This document shows positions 15,243 to 24,413 of a stretch of 64,000 bases of DNA, one piece after another. A model generated the notes under the pieces. The model saw only the letters and a program-made list of their open reading frames with translations. It made no database searches and was not told the origin of the DNA. The stretch is taken from the NCBI GenBank assembly GCA_965603725.1, contig CBFDEC010000011.1, positions 13,870 to 77,869 of the forward strand. The letters run 5' to 3'. Position 1 is the first letter of the stretch, and every line of letters starts with the position of its first letter. The translations under genes were made by a program, and so were the position numbers. The stretch is from JAGGSN01 sp965603725 (lineage in GTDB: Bacteria > Zixibacteria > MSB-5A5 > UBA10806 > 4484-95).

Positions 15243-16556
15243 ATGGATAAGAAAAAAATATTAACAAAACTCGAAAAAGTAAAAGAGATTTCCTCGCCGC
15301 CGACGATCCTGAGCGAAGTCCTTGACCTTGTTAACAAACAGGATGCATCTAACAGGGATCTAACAGAGGTCGTTCTGAAAGACCCTTCTTTAACGGTCCG
15401 GCTTCTGAGAATGGCCAATTCGTCATTTTATGGCTTGACGATGGACGTTACCTCTGTCAACCAGGCAATTATGGTTATGGGCTTTAATGCCGTTAAGTAT
15501 TACATTTTATCGATATCTGTTTTCAACCAGGTTTCAACTCAAAAAGATAAAGATGACCCGATACAGAAACAACTCTGGATGCATTTTCTCGAGGCAGCTA
15601 CAGCCGCGAAAAAAATCGCTGAACATATTAACTATAAAATCCCTGAAGAGGCCTATGTAGCGGGTTTGCTTCATGATATGGGGATAATTATATTAGTGAA
15701 AAATTTTCCCAGGGAATATAAACAGGTTGTAGAAAATATTGCCAAAGAGAAATCGATTTGTCAGGCGGAGAAAGAAGTGTTCGGTATCGACCATCAAGAG
15801 GTGGCTGATTTTGTAACCAGGCGCTGGAAGATGCCTGAAAAATTATGCGAACCTTTGCGTAATCATCATTTTGATGATGCAGAGAATATCGAAAGTATTC
15901 CTGAATTGTGTAAAGTTGTTGGTTTGGCCGACTCCATTGCTCAGATTCCATTTAATGAATTGAACAATCTGTATAGCGCTGAAAAACGTCTCATAGCTCT
16001 TAATTTGCTTGCAGAAGCTTTAGAAATTGATTCCAAAAGCCTTATTGAAATTCATATGAAATTGCCTGGTGAAGCCGTTATGTCAGCCAATGCAATGGAA
16101 CTGGACATGGGCAGCGCTGTTGAGATTCTTACTCAGAGCAATACTCAGCTGTTTAATATCTATCTCGAGTTGTCATCGTTGTTTAAGGAAAGACAGGAAC
16201 TGTCAAAGAAACTGCTTGTTGAGGAGCGGATGGAAGGATCCTTCGAATCCTTAAAAATCTCTCTGGCTACGCTGTCACATTATATCAATAACGCCACTAT
16301 GAACATCCATGGCAAGTGTGAAATCCTTCAGATGTTTCTCAGCAAAAAAGATGATAAATCCTTGGTGAAAACTATGCCCTCGGCCTTAACCTCAATATTA
16401 AAATCGGTTAAGAAAATATCATTAATCTTAGAAGAGTTGTCGGCCATTTCTTCTATGGAGAACCTGAATTTCTTTAATCATTCAAAAGCCATCGATATTG
16501 AGAAGAGTATTAAAGAAAAACTTGCCAGTCAGTTTGAAAAAGTTGAAGCAGGATAA
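15243..16556 (+). CDS. HDOD-domain protein with C-terminal histidine-kinase-type dimerisation segment
   Basis: A 437-residue protein counted from the ATG at 15243. Residues about 15-210 form an HDOD domain (ISSPPTILSEVLDLVN, then LKDPSLTVRLLRMANSSFYG, YVAGLLHDMGIIILVKN, FGIDHQEVADFVTRRWKMPE), the catalytically dead relative of HD-type phosphodiesterases used in signalling and motility control. Residues about 320-437 are helical and include SLATLSHYINNATMNIHGK, which resembles the H-box of histidine kinases, but no ATP-binding domain follows. The in-frame extension upstream to 15135 has no ribosome site. It may dimerise and accept phosphate, or only serve as a scaffold; this is inference. Confidence 0.8.
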   Translation: MDKKKILTKLEKVKEISSPPTILSEVLDLVNKQDASNRDLTEVVLKDPSLTVRLLRMANSSFYGLTMDVTSVNQAIMVMGFNAVKYYILSISVFNQVSTQKDKDDPIQKQLWMHFLEAATAAKKIAEHINYKIPEEAYVAGLLHDMGIIILVKNFPREYKQVVENIAKEKSICQAEKEVFGIDHQEVADFVTRRWKMPEKLCEPLRNHHFDDAENIESIPELCKVVGLADSIAQIPFNELNNLYSAEKRLIALNLLAEALEIDSKSLIEIHMKLPGEAVMSANAMELDMGSAVEILTQSNTQLFNIYLELSSLFKERQELSKKLLVEERMEGSFESLKISLATLSHYINNATMNIHGKCEILQMFLSKKDDKSLVKTMPSALTSILKSVKKISLILEELSAISSMENLNFFNHSKAIDIEKSIKEKLASQFEKVEAG

Positions 16557-16657
16557 CTGCCAGACCATTAATTGTCTTCAAAAAAATCTATAAAAAAGCG
16601 GATAATAAACAGCCGTTATACGAGCAAATAATTATTTTCTTACAGCAGGTTCAATGA

Positions 16658-17428
16658 TTATTCACCGATAGTACCGGTGATTGGAATAGTTATCCTTGAC
16701 CCAGGTTTATTTTCGATTTCTATAGATATAGAGGTAAGAAACGGTCCAGGTTCGAGGTTATCAGCCAGTATAAATATCATCTCCGTGGTAGCTTCAGGTT
16801 TTAATATATTATTTTCTAATTCGGTTTTTATAAAACTGCCGGATGGTTTCTCTATGATAATTATTTTCGATTCTGTGGTATCGATATTTGTCAGATTGAT
16901 CGTTGCCTTGCCCTTTGTACCAGCCGGCACATTTTGAAAATCAATTTGAAGCGGGGAATATTCCAGTATTTGCAAGGGGTTGTTGATAACAGCCCTAAAG
17001 CGAAGATCAAGATATGGATTCACCGGATCATTACATTCAATTTTTAACGATTTGGTAACCCGACCGTTAAATTTTTCAGAATCAAACACGATATCAATGC
17101 TTGACCGCTCGCCCGGAGAAACCACAATGCCCTTAAGACGGGTTGATGTGCATCCACAGGTTGGTTTAATCCTGGTAATTACCAAAGTGTCAGAACCGGT
17201 ATTTTCAAACCAGTAATTATGGGTTACCCTGGCGCCCTTGGCAATCGAACCGAAATCATAAGTTGTATGTTCAAAATTTATTCTGGCTTTCGATTTCGAA
17301 TTGATTTTTGCCGGATCTATCCATTGACTGCCTGCCTTATCTTCCTCTTTTTCAATCTGACCAAAAACCAATGATGACCCTAAAAACAATACTGTTATAG
17401 CAATAATTAATAATTTAAATATCCTCAT
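16658..17428 (-). CDS. DUF1573 exported protein
   Basis: A 256-residue protein with a cleavable signal peptide (MRIFKLLIIAITVLFLGSSL then VFGQ) followed by an Ig-like DUF1573 domain: FEHTTYDFGSIAKGARVTHN, FENTGSDTLVITRIKPTCGC and a second ASH-like beta-sandwich to the C-terminus (FQNVPAGTKGKATINLTNID). The paired Cys in PTCGCT is the family hallmark. These proteins are exported to the periplasm or cell surface in Bacteroidetes-type bacteria; the function is unknown. A GGAGATGAAAAATGAGG stretch around the start gives a ribosome site. Confidence 0.85.
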   Translation of the reverse strand: MRIFKLLIIAITVLFLGSSLVFGQIEKEEDKAGSQWIDPAKINSKSKARINFEHTTYDFGSIAKGARVTHNYWFENTGSDTLVITRIKPTCGCTSTRLKGIVVSPGERSSIDIVFDSEKFNGRVTKSLKIECNDPVNPYLDLRFRAVINNPLQILEYSPLQIDFQNVPAGTKGKATINLTNIDTTESKIIIIEKPSGSFIKTELENNILKPEATTEMIFILADNLEPGPFLTSISIEIENKPGSRITIPITGTIGE

Positions 17429-17509
17429 TTTTCATCTCCTTTATCTGATGTTGTAAAATAGTATTATTTAATCAAATGTCAATATCTTTCCCCTGAGCCT
17501 GATAGCATT

Positions 17510-18499
17510 TTAAATGTAGCCTTTTGCTTTCATCCATTTATCGGAGTATAGCTTGGAAAGATAGCGGTTTCCCGAATCGGCAAAGATAATCGCGATATTG
17601 CCGGTAAGATTATGTTTTTTGATTGCTGCTAACGCTCCGGCATAGATTGAGCCACTGGAACCGCCGCAGAAAATACCCTCAATTTGAGCGATTCTACGGG
17701 TTGTTAAAAAAGCCTCCTTATCAGAAATAACAATCATATCATCTAAAACTGAAAAATCAAGAGCCTTAACCATTATATCGCTGCCTATTCCCTCGACCTC
17801 ATAATGGCTGCCCTCGATGATTTCGCCGGTTTTGAAATAATGGGTAAGGATCGATCCCTCGGTGTCGATGCCGATAATCTTAATAGAAGGGTCTTTTTCC
17901 TTTAAGAACTTTCCTACCCCTGAAACCGTTCCGCCGGTACCTGCACCAATTACGACGGCTTCAATATCGCCGCCGGTTTGCTCCCATATTTCCGGACCTG
18001 TTGTTCGATAGTGGCATTCGATATTGGCCGGGTTATTATACTGGTCGAGATATATGCTGTTGGGTATCTCGTTAGCCAGTCTTTCGGCGACGCTATAATT
18101 CGAGCGCGGGTCGGATGGCGGCGCAGTATGCGGAGTGAGCACAAGCTTGGCACCGTACAGCTTTATCATATTCTGTTTCTCCTCCGAGTTCTTGTCGCTC
18201 ATCACTATAAGGGCGCGGTAGTCTTTTATGGCGCAGACCAGGGCTACGCCGATGCCGGTATTGCCCGACGTTACCTCGATCACGGTGTCACCCTGTTTTA
18301 TCTGCCCGGCGCGTTCGGCATCCTCGATAAGAAATAGCGCCAGCCTGTCTTTGATAGAGCCGCCAATATTGCACATTTCGAGCTTGGCTAAAATCTTTGC
18401 CGGACAGTCAGCGGCTATCTTATTTAAGGGGACTAATGGCGTATTGCCTATAAGTTTAGTCAGATCAGTCCTGTTTATTACATCAGTCACATTTAACAT
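17510..18499 (-). CDS. PLP-dependent cysteine synthase / cystathionine beta-synthase
   Basis: A 329-residue fold-type II PLP enzyme. The Schiff-base Lys is in GGSIKDRLAL (Lys50), the phosphate-binding loop is TSGNTGIG (residues 78-85), and the second PLP contact is GAGTGGTVSGVG. The C-terminus ADSGNRYLSKLYSDKWM is closer to the catalytic core of cystathionine beta-synthases than to CysK. Reactions would be sulfide plus O-acetylserine to cysteine, or serine plus homocysteine to cystathionine. No CBS regulatory domain is fused. GAGGTAA precedes the ATG at 18499. The 270 bases beyond the start hold no gene I can support. Confidence 0.9.
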   Translation of the reverse strand: MLNVTDVINRTDLTKLIGNTPLVPLNKIAADCPAKILAKLEMCNIGGSIKDRLALFLIEDAERAGQIKQGDTVIEVTSGNTGIGVALVCAIKDYRALIVMSDKNSEEKQNMIKLYGAKLVLTPHTAPPSDPRSNYSVAERLANEIPNSIYLDQYNNPANIECHYRTTGPEIWEQTGGDIEAVVIGAGTGGTVSGVGKFLKEKDPSIKIIGIDTEGSILTHYFKTGEIIEGSHYEVEGIGSDIMVKALDFSVLDDMIVISDKEAFLTTRRIAQIEGIFCGGSSGSIYAGALAAIKKHNLTGNIAIIFADSGNRYLSKLYSDKWMKAKGYI

Positions 18500-18772
18500 T
18501 AATATCTATTACCTCGAGTAAAAAAGATTGTTCCAGTTGCTCCTATTAAAATCAGCTCGTTATCCTTATCTTTAGAAATATTCCAAAATTCAATCAAGGC
18601 GCTATACGCCAAAGCAAATATTATATATATATCAGTTGATAAAATCAATCGATTTTAAATCAGAAATATTCAGGAAATATTTGTTATCATGTTTATAATT
18701 TGCTGTATTATAATCATCAACCTGCAATTCAGGTGTCTTGTGTAACGCCGCCGCATTATTATAAGTATCAAT

Positions 18773-19465
18773 CTAATCCGGTTTATGTAAATTATACCGC
18801 ACAGCAATATACCTCGATAAATAAATAAACGGCGTATCGATAAACGCCACAATCCATTTGATGACATAAGTTGTCAGCAATATCTCAAGGAATATATTGA
18901 AAGGAAACACTCCCCAGAATGCAATCACACAGAAGATTACACTGTCAATAAGCTGGGAGGTCATCGTGGTGATATTGTTGCGAAGCCATAAGTGTTTTCC
19001 TTTAAATTTATTCTTCAAAGTATGGAAAAGCCAGACATCATGATGCTGGCTGACCATATAAGCCGTTATACTGGCAATTACCACTCGCGGAAGAAAATCG
19101 AATATCTGCCTCAGGGCAGGATCGATAAAATCATCGGCAGCCGGCTTGAACAACAGGGCAATCTGCATGATTACGGAAGTGAAAATCAGGGCGTAAAAAC
19201 CAATCCAGACGCCCTTACGGGCTTTATCTTTGCCATACAATTCAGAAAGAAGGTCCGTTGATAGAAATATAGAGCCATAAAGAATGTTGCCCAGAGTAGC
19301 TGTCAGTCCGAATATCTCGACGATTTTCAATACCTGGATATTACACAGTATAATGGAAATAACAATTGCGGCATATAAACCATCCCGTCCAAACAACCTG
19401 AAAACCAGCAACAGGACGCAGAAATCAATAATTGCCATGAAAAGCCATAACAATTCATTCGGCAT
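18773..19465 (-). CDS. yhhQ: Queuosine precursor transporter (YhhQ/VUT family)
   Basis: A 230-residue membrane protein with about six transmembrane helices, matching the Vut_1/YhhQ family: ATLGNILYGSIFLSTDLLSE with the conserved LYGK following, then ASITAYMVSQHHDVWLFH and TTMTSQLIDSVIFCVIAFW. The family imports queuine-pathway precursors (preQ0/preQ1) for tRNA modification. AAAGGACAAG lies upstream of the ATG. I looked for a preQ1 riboswitch between this gene and purD and could not support one. It is divergent from purD, with 185 bases between. Confidence 0.9.
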   Translation of the reverse strand: MPNELLWLFMAIIDFCVLLLVFRLFGRDGLYAAIVISIILCNIQVLKIVEIFGLTATLGNILYGSIFLSTDLLSELYGKDKARKGVWIGFYALIFTSVIMQIALLFKPAADDFIDPALRQIFDFLPRVVIASITAYMVSQHHDVWLFHTLKNKFKGKHLWLRNNITTMTSQLIDSVIFCVIAFWGVFPFNIFLEILLTTYVIKWIVAFIDTPFIYLSRYIAVRYNLHKPD

Positions 19466-19650
19466 CGTCTTGTCCTTTCAAAAAAGTTACCCTGTTGCAG
19501 ATAATAGCTTTAAAAAATTTTGCAGTCAATCTGTTTGTAGTATAATAATATTTATTGTATTATTAAAATTGAACCGGCAGCCTTTTGCAAAAAAAGCTTG
19601 CATTAAATGATTTCTAACTATAATTAGTAATTTCAAATGAGAGGAATACA

Positions 19651-20931
19651 ATGAAAGTACTGGTAGTTGGAGGCGGAGGTCGTGAACATGCCATCTGCTG
19701 GAAATTGTCTCAATCATCAAAAGTGAAAAAGATATATGTCGCCCCTGGCAACGGCGGGATTGGCGCTATCGCCGAATGTGTAGACATTGCAGTTGACAAT
19801 CTTACCGGTCTGGTCGATTTTGCCTTAAGCAAAGAAATTGATCTGACCGTTGTCGGCCCGGAGCTTCCGTTAACTATGGGTATTGTCGACGAGTTTGAAG
19901 GCCGTGATTTGAAAATTTTCGGGCCATCTAAGGAAGCTTCGCTAATCGAGGGCAGCAAGGCTTTTGCTAAAAGCTTCATGCATAAGCATCATATTCCGAC
20001 AGCCAGCTACAAGATATTTTCCGAACATTTTGAAGCCATTGATTTTGTCAAGTCGGCCGGTTATCCGCTGGTTTTGAAAGCCGATGGTCTGGCCGCCGGC
20101 AAGGGCGCTATTATCTGCAATAACGTTGAGGAGGCCTGCGGCGTTGTTGAAAAAATAATGGTTCAGAAAGTTTTCGGTGCGGCTGGTCTGAAATTGGTAA
20201 TTGAAGAATATCTGGAGGGAGAGGAAGTTACGGTGATGGCTTTCACCGATGGTAAAAATATTGTGCCAATGGTTTCCTCGCAAGATCACAAGCGAATTTA
20301 TGAAGGAGATAAGGGTCCCAATACCGGCGGTATGGGCGCATACACCCCGACAAACATAGTGGATCACCGCCTGATGAAAACGATTTACAATGAAATCCTC
20401 GAACCGACGATCAGCGGGCTGGCAGCCGAGAAAAGGACATATAAAGGCGTTTTATATGTCGGGTTGATTATTTCCAGGCGAGGCGTTAAGGTTTTGGAGT
20501 ACAATTGCCGTTTCGGCGATCCTGAAACGCAGGTAGTATTACCCCTTCTAAAAAATGACCTTGCCGAGGTCTTTATAGATATTATAGACGGTTACCTTAA
20601 CGTAGATGAAATAGAATGGGCTGACAAATCGGCTGTAGGAGTTGTTTTGGCCTCCAAAGGTTATCCCGGGAAATATGAAACAGGTAAGATCATTGACGGC
20701 TTGGATTCGGTTGCCGATGAGAATGAACTGGTATTTCATGCAGGGACAAAAACTGAGCAAGGCAGATTCATTACCAGCGGCGGAAGGGTATTAACGGCCA
20801 CCTCGTTTGGCGGGAATATCAAAGAAGCTATTAACAATGCTTATCGTCTGGTTGATAAAATTAATTTTGAGGATATGTATTACCGCCAGGATATCGGCTG
20901 GCGGGCGCAAAGCAAGGTGGAGCTTTATTGA
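19651..20931 (+). CDS. purD: Phosphoribosylamine-glycine ligase (GARS)
   Basis: A 426-residue ATP-grasp enzyme of full length. Motifs in order: MKVLVVGGGGREHAICWKL, VVGPELPLTMGIVDEF, PLVLKADGLAAGKGAIIC, QDHKRIYEGDKGPNTGGMGA, and VLEYNCRFGDPETQ. It makes glycinamide ribonucleotide from phosphoribosylamine, glycine and ATP, step two of purine synthesis. A GAGAGGAATAC site precedes the ATG. The stop overlaps the purE start (TGATG), so the two are translationally coupled. Confidence 0.97.
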   Translation: MKVLVVGGGGREHAICWKLSQSSKVKKIYVAPGNGGIGAIAECVDIAVDNLTGLVDFALSKEIDLTVVGPELPLTMGIVDEFEGRDLKIFGPSKEASLIEGSKAFAKSFMHKHHIPTASYKIFSEHFEAIDFVKSAGYPLVLKADGLAAGKGAIICNNVEEACGVVEKIMVQKVFGAAGLKLVIEEYLEGEEVTVMAFTDGKNIVPMVSSQDHKRIYEGDKGPNTGGMGAYTPTNIVDHRLMKTIYNEILEPTISGLAAEKRTYKGVLYVGLIISRRGVKVLEYNCRFGDPETQVVLPLLKNDLAEVFIDIIDGYLNVDEIEWADKSAVGVVLASKGYPGKYETGKIIDGLDSVADENELVFHAGTKTEQGRFITSGGRVLTATSFGGNIKEAINNAYRLVDKINFEDMYYRQDIGWRAQSKVELY

Positions 20932-21398
20932 TGAATAACAGTCCTAAAGTATTGATGATTTTAGGCAGTAAGTCCGACCTGGAGGCGATGAAAGGTTGTC
21001 AGACATTTTTAGAAAAGTTTGAGATACCGTATACATGCGAAATCAGTTCGGCGCATCGTAACGCAGAAAAGACCAGGCTTTTAGCCGAATCAGCGGAAAG
21101 CAAAGGATACCGGGTTATTATCGCCGCGGCGGGAATGTCGGCGGCGCTTCCGGGCGTTGTCGCCGCTCATACGACCTTGCCGGTTATAGGCGTGCCTATG
21201 ACAGGTTCCGCTTTAAATGGGATTGACGCTTTATACTCAATCGTCCAGATGCCGGCAGGCGTGCCTGTAGCCTGTGTTGCTATCGGAAGTCATGGCGCTA
21301 AAAATGCCGCTATACTGGCCGCCAGAATAATCGCCCTTAACGATAGCGCCATGACGGAAAAACTGAAAAAATATCGGAACGAATTAGCCCAGGAGTAA
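20931..21398 (+). CDS. purE: 5-(carboxyamino)imidazole ribonucleotide mutase / AIR carboxylase
   Basis: A 155-residue PurE: LMILGSKSDLEAMKG (phosphate loop), ISSAHRNAEKT, AAAGMSAALPGVVAAHTTLP, and GVPVACVAIGSHGAKNAAIL. The ATG at 20931 shares one base with the purD stop. The AAGMSAALPG segment differs from the AGGAAHLPG of classical class I PurE and recalls the class II, direct AIR carboxylase type, in which case no PurK would be needed; this is a reading of one motif only. It continues the purD operon. Confidence 0.93.
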   Translation: MNNSPKVLMILGSKSDLEAMKGCQTFLEKFEIPYTCEISSAHRNAEKTRLLAESAESKGYRVIIAAAGMSAALPGVVAAHTTLPVIGVPMTGSALNGIDALYSIVQMPAGVPVACVAIGSHGAKNAAILAARIIALNDSAMTEKLKKYRNELAQE

Positions 21399-21404
21399 GA
21401 ACTT

Positions 21405-21959
21405 ATGATAGTAGTGTTTTTGTTTCTGTTCATCCTTTTTATAGTACCGATAATTTTTCTGATTTTTATCTATAACAGGCTGATAAACTTAAAGAACCTG
21501 GTGGATGAAGCATACAGCCAGATTGATGTCCTGCTGACCAAACGAGCCGATTTAATACCAAATTTAGTCGAAACAGTCAAAGGTTATGCTAAACATGAAA
21601 AGGGAGTACTTGAAAATGTTACGGCCTCTCGCGCATCAGTCATAAATGCAAAAGATCCGGGAGAAAAATTCAAAGCCTCGGATGCCCTTTCGAGTACACT
21701 GAAAACGCTGTTTGCAGTTGTGGAAAATTATCCCGATTTGAAAGCTGATCGGAATTTTAAGGACCTGCAGGATCAATTGTCGCAGGTGGAAAGCGAAATC
21801 GCCGGTACCAGGAGAATCTATAATCAGCAGGTACGCAGCTACAATACGCTACAGGAGACATTCCCGGCTAACATGTTTGCTCAGACATTCGGTCATTCAC
21901 CACGCCAGTATTATGAAATTGTCGCTGAAAAAAAGGAACCTCCGGAAGTATCATTTTAG
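21405..21959 (+). CDS. LemA family protein
   Basis: A 184-residue protein: an N-terminal transmembrane segment (residues 1-25) followed by the LemA helical bundle (YNRLINLKNLVDEAYSQIDV, RADLIPNLVETVKGYAKHE, NYPDLKADRNFKDLQDQL, then FAQTFGH near the end). LemA proteins are membrane-anchored with an exposed coiled-coil bundle; no activity is known. It starts 6 bases after purE, so it is probably cotranscribed with the purine genes. Confidence 0.93.
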   Translation: MIVVFLFLFILFIVPIIFLIFIYNRLINLKNLVDEAYSQIDVLLTKRADLIPNLVETVKGYAKHEKGVLENVTASRASVINAKDPGEKFKASDALSSTLKTLFAVVENYPDLKADRNFKDLQDQLSQVESEIAGTRRIYNQQVRSYNTLQETFPANMFAQTFGHSPRQYYEIVAEKKEPPEVSF

Positions 21960-22027
21960 ATATATTTATGGAATTTTAGAAAAAAGTATAAATGCCGTCA
22001 AGTCGAATATAGTAAAGGGAACCTGCC

Positions 22028-23242
22028 TTGGATTTAATCATTTTTGAGGATCATTACGCTGATGGTTTTTATCCATTGTCCGTTTCTCATCCGGTTTTCG
22101 ACCTGTTCTATGGCTGTTTTAATGTCGTCGAACGTTATAAAAGGTATATCACATCTGAGGACGTCTCCCTTGTCTGCCGTGATTACCTGACTGATACAGC
22201 CAGACTGAGATTTAGCCTGCCGGTAAATCAGGATATTATTATCAAAAACGACTGCCTGCTTATAAATGCCGCTTTAAAACCGGACAATAAAATTTTTGAT
22301 GAGCTTTTCACGGCAAACGATAATACTGCTTTTTTTGACGGCGACGTTTTAATCGGGGCGAAATTGTCATCAGATATATTAAATGAAATTTCGCTTATTG
22401 AACTTTCTGAAAAAGCGATAGCGTTTCCTCGGAATGTTGCCAGAGTTGATATTTCGGCGCCATGTTTTAAATTCTTATGGGATATTATTAATTTTAACGG
22501 GCAGGCGATTGAAGATGATCTTAAACTGATGCCCGATTTCGCGCCTCCTATAATATCTCCGTATTCTCATATATATGGTGAAAATGTATTTCTACATCCA
22601 ATGGCCATTGTTCCGGAAGGCGTTTATATCGATGCCTCCAATGGTCCGGTTATAGTTGATGAAAGCGCCATTATTGAGCCGCGTTCACTGATCCAGGGGC
22701 CTGTATATATCGGCAAAGGGAGCAAAGTACTGGGAGGCATTATTCGCGAGGGCTGCAGTCTTGGTCCGGGCTGTAAAATAGGCGGTGAGCTTGAAGAGTC
22801 GATTATTCTCGGCTATTCGAATAAAGCTCACGAAGGATTTATCGGGCATTCCTATATTGGGGAATGGGTCAACCTCGGAGCCCTAACGGTTAATTCGGAT
22901 TTGAAGAATAACTATTCTGAAATCACTGTCAGGCTTCAAGGCGCTGATATTCCAACCGGTTCGATTAAGGTGGGTTGTTTTATAGGCGATCATACCAAGA
23001 CCGGCATCGGCACATTATTTAATACCGGAATGGTGATTGGTTTCTGCTGCAATGTTTATGGTGGAGCCCTGTTCACAGAAAAGGAAATCGATCATTTTAA
23101 ATGGGGTGTTCCTGGAAACCTGGTGAAGTTTAAGCTTGATAAAGCAATTGATATTGCCCATAAGGTAATGTCTCGTCGGGGAATGGAGTTTACGCAAGTT
23201 CATGAGGAGCTTTTTAGGATTATCAGCGACTCGAAAAGATAA
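22028..23242 (+). CDS. Alternative GlmU-type sugar nucleotidyltransferase/acetyltransferase
   Basis: A 404-residue protein of the GlmU-like family known from Bacteroidetes/Chlorobi-type bacteria (described as UDP-GlcNAc diphosphorylase/glucosamine-1-phosphate N-acetyltransferase). The N-terminal half (LIIFEDHYADGFYPLSVSHP, VFDL) is a divergent nucleotidyltransferase-like domain; the C-terminal half is a left-handed beta-helix of hexapeptide repeats (from about residue 185: IYGENVFLHPMAIVPEGVYI, then LGGIIREGCSLGPGCKIGGE, GHSYIGEWVNLGALTVNSD). TTG start at 22028 with AAAGGGA upstream. It would supply UDP-GlcNAc for wall or LPS; the position before galT and glgA fits a sugar-nucleotide operon. 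Confidence 0.85.
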   Translation: MDLIIFEDHYADGFYPLSVSHPVFDLFYGCFNVVERYKRYITSEDVSLVCRDYLTDTARLRFSLPVNQDIIIKNDCLLINAALKPDNKIFDELFTANDNTAFFDGDVLIGAKLSSDILNEISLIELSEKAIAFPRNVARVDISAPCFKFLWDIINFNGQAIEDDLKLMPDFAPPIISPYSHIYGENVFLHPMAIVPEGVYIDASNGPVIVDESAIIEPRSLIQGPVYIGKGSKVLGGIIREGCSLGPGCKIGGELEESIILGYSNKAHEGFIGHSYIGEWVNLGALTVNSDLKNNYSEITVRLQGADIPTGSIKVGCFIGDHTKTGIGTLFNTGMVIGFCCNVYGGALFTEKEIDHFKWGVPGNLVKFKLDKAIDIAHKVMSRRGMEFTQVHEELFRIISDSKR

Positions 23243-23370
23243 TGTTTTCAGTCGCTGTTCAGTCGAATTGTTTCTTGATGGGCAGTGTTTAATTCACAGG
23301 TGATTATGACGATAATAACAGCAAAACAGAGAAGTTACTCTGCCGGATAGCTATGCATTAGGAGGACAGC

Positions 23371-24369
23371 TTGCCTGAATTAAGAAAAGATCCAATAATC
23401 GGGAGATGGGTGATTATATCTACTGAAAGGGGCAAGCGGCCGACTGATTTCCATAGTACAATAAAGAAAAAAGAGCCCAAATTATGCCCCTTTTGCAATT
23501 CAAATGAGTCGTCAACTCCTCCTGAAGTATATGCAATCAGACAAAACGGTTCAAAACCGAATTCTCCGGGCTGGTCATTGAGGGTGGTGCCCAATAAATT
23601 CCCGGCTTTAATAATTGAGGGCGACTTAAACCGTGAAGGCGTAGGGATATTCGATAAAATGAACGGCACCGGCGCTCATGAGGTCATTATTGAAACCCCC
23701 GATCATATGAAAGACCTGGTTGACCTCGAGGATGAAGACTTTGAAAATGTCATCCGCGCTTACCGCGATCGAATTCTTGAATTAAGAAACGACTCTCGCT
23801 TTAAATACATACTGGTATTTAAAAATCAGGGTGAGGCGGCGGGAGCATCGTTAGAACATTCTCATTCTCAGCTTATCGCAACCCCGATTTTGCCTAAAAG
23901 GGTTATGGAGGAATTGTCAGGATCTGAGAAGTACTACAATTATAAGGAAAGATGTATCTATTGCGATATAATTAAACAGGAACTCAACGATAATGTCAGG
24001 ATTGTAACAAGCAACGATATGTTTGTAGCTTTAGAACCTTTTGCCTCCCGTTTCCCGTTTGAGACATGGATATTGCCGCAATTTCATGAGTCGTCATTCG
24101 AGACTATAGCAGAAGAATCTATTGGAAAATTAGTGTCTATTTTGAGAGAGACTCTGAAAAGAATATCTGCGGCATTGAATAATCCGCCATATAATTTAAT
24201 GATACATACTTCGCCTTTAGATAACCGTTATCCGAAGGAGTACCACTGGCATATCGAAATTATCCCCAAGCTGGTAAGAGTGGCGGGATTCGAATGGGGC
24301 ACCGGTTTTTATATTAATCCCACTATTCCGGAGGATGCCGCTAAGTTCTTAAAAGAAGTTGAGATCTAA
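23371..24369 (+). CDS. galT: Galactose-1-phosphate uridylyltransferase
   Basis: A 332-residue GalT: RKDPIIGRWVIISTERGKRP at the start, zinc-site CPFC, and the active-site block LEHSHSQLIATP near residue 163 with the nucleophilic His; a second HIT-like half (CIYCDII, WHIEIIPKL) follows. It exchanges UMP between UDP-glucose and galactose-1-phosphate; members of this subgroup may also act on other sugar phosphates or ADP-glucose. TTG start with AGGAGG at 23360-23365. It is directly upstream of glycogen synthase, pointing to glucose-1-phosphate and glycogen metabolism. Confidence 0.92.
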   Translation: MPELRKDPIIGRWVIISTERGKRPTDFHSTIKKKEPKLCPFCNSNESSTPPEVYAIRQNGSKPNSPGWSLRVVPNKFPALIIEGDLNREGVGIFDKMNGTGAHEVIIETPDHMKDLVDLEDEDFENVIRAYRDRILELRNDSRFKYILVFKNQGEAAGASLEHSHSQLIATPILPKRVMEELSGSEKYYNYKERCIYCDIIKQELNDNVRIVTSNDMFVALEPFASRFPFETWILPQFHESSFETIAEESIGKLVSILRETLKRISAALNNPPYNLMIHTSPLDNRYPKEYHWHIEIIPKLVRVAGFEWGTGFYINPTIPEDAAKFLKEVEI

Positions 24370-24413
24370 TTAACATAACGGTTGTTTTGATATTACTTTC
24401 TTAGGAGGGATAA

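Noticed and set aside
18500..18772. 65-residue minus-strand frame between the cysteine synthase and the transporter
   Set aside because: Low-complexity AT-rich sequence, no ribosome site, overlapping the end of the transporter gene.
19466..19650. preQ1 riboswitch before the queuosine-precursor transporter
   Set aside because: The leader contains short A-rich and GGGTAAC-like bits, but I could not fit the preQ1-I pseudoknot or type II/III pairing, so no call is made.
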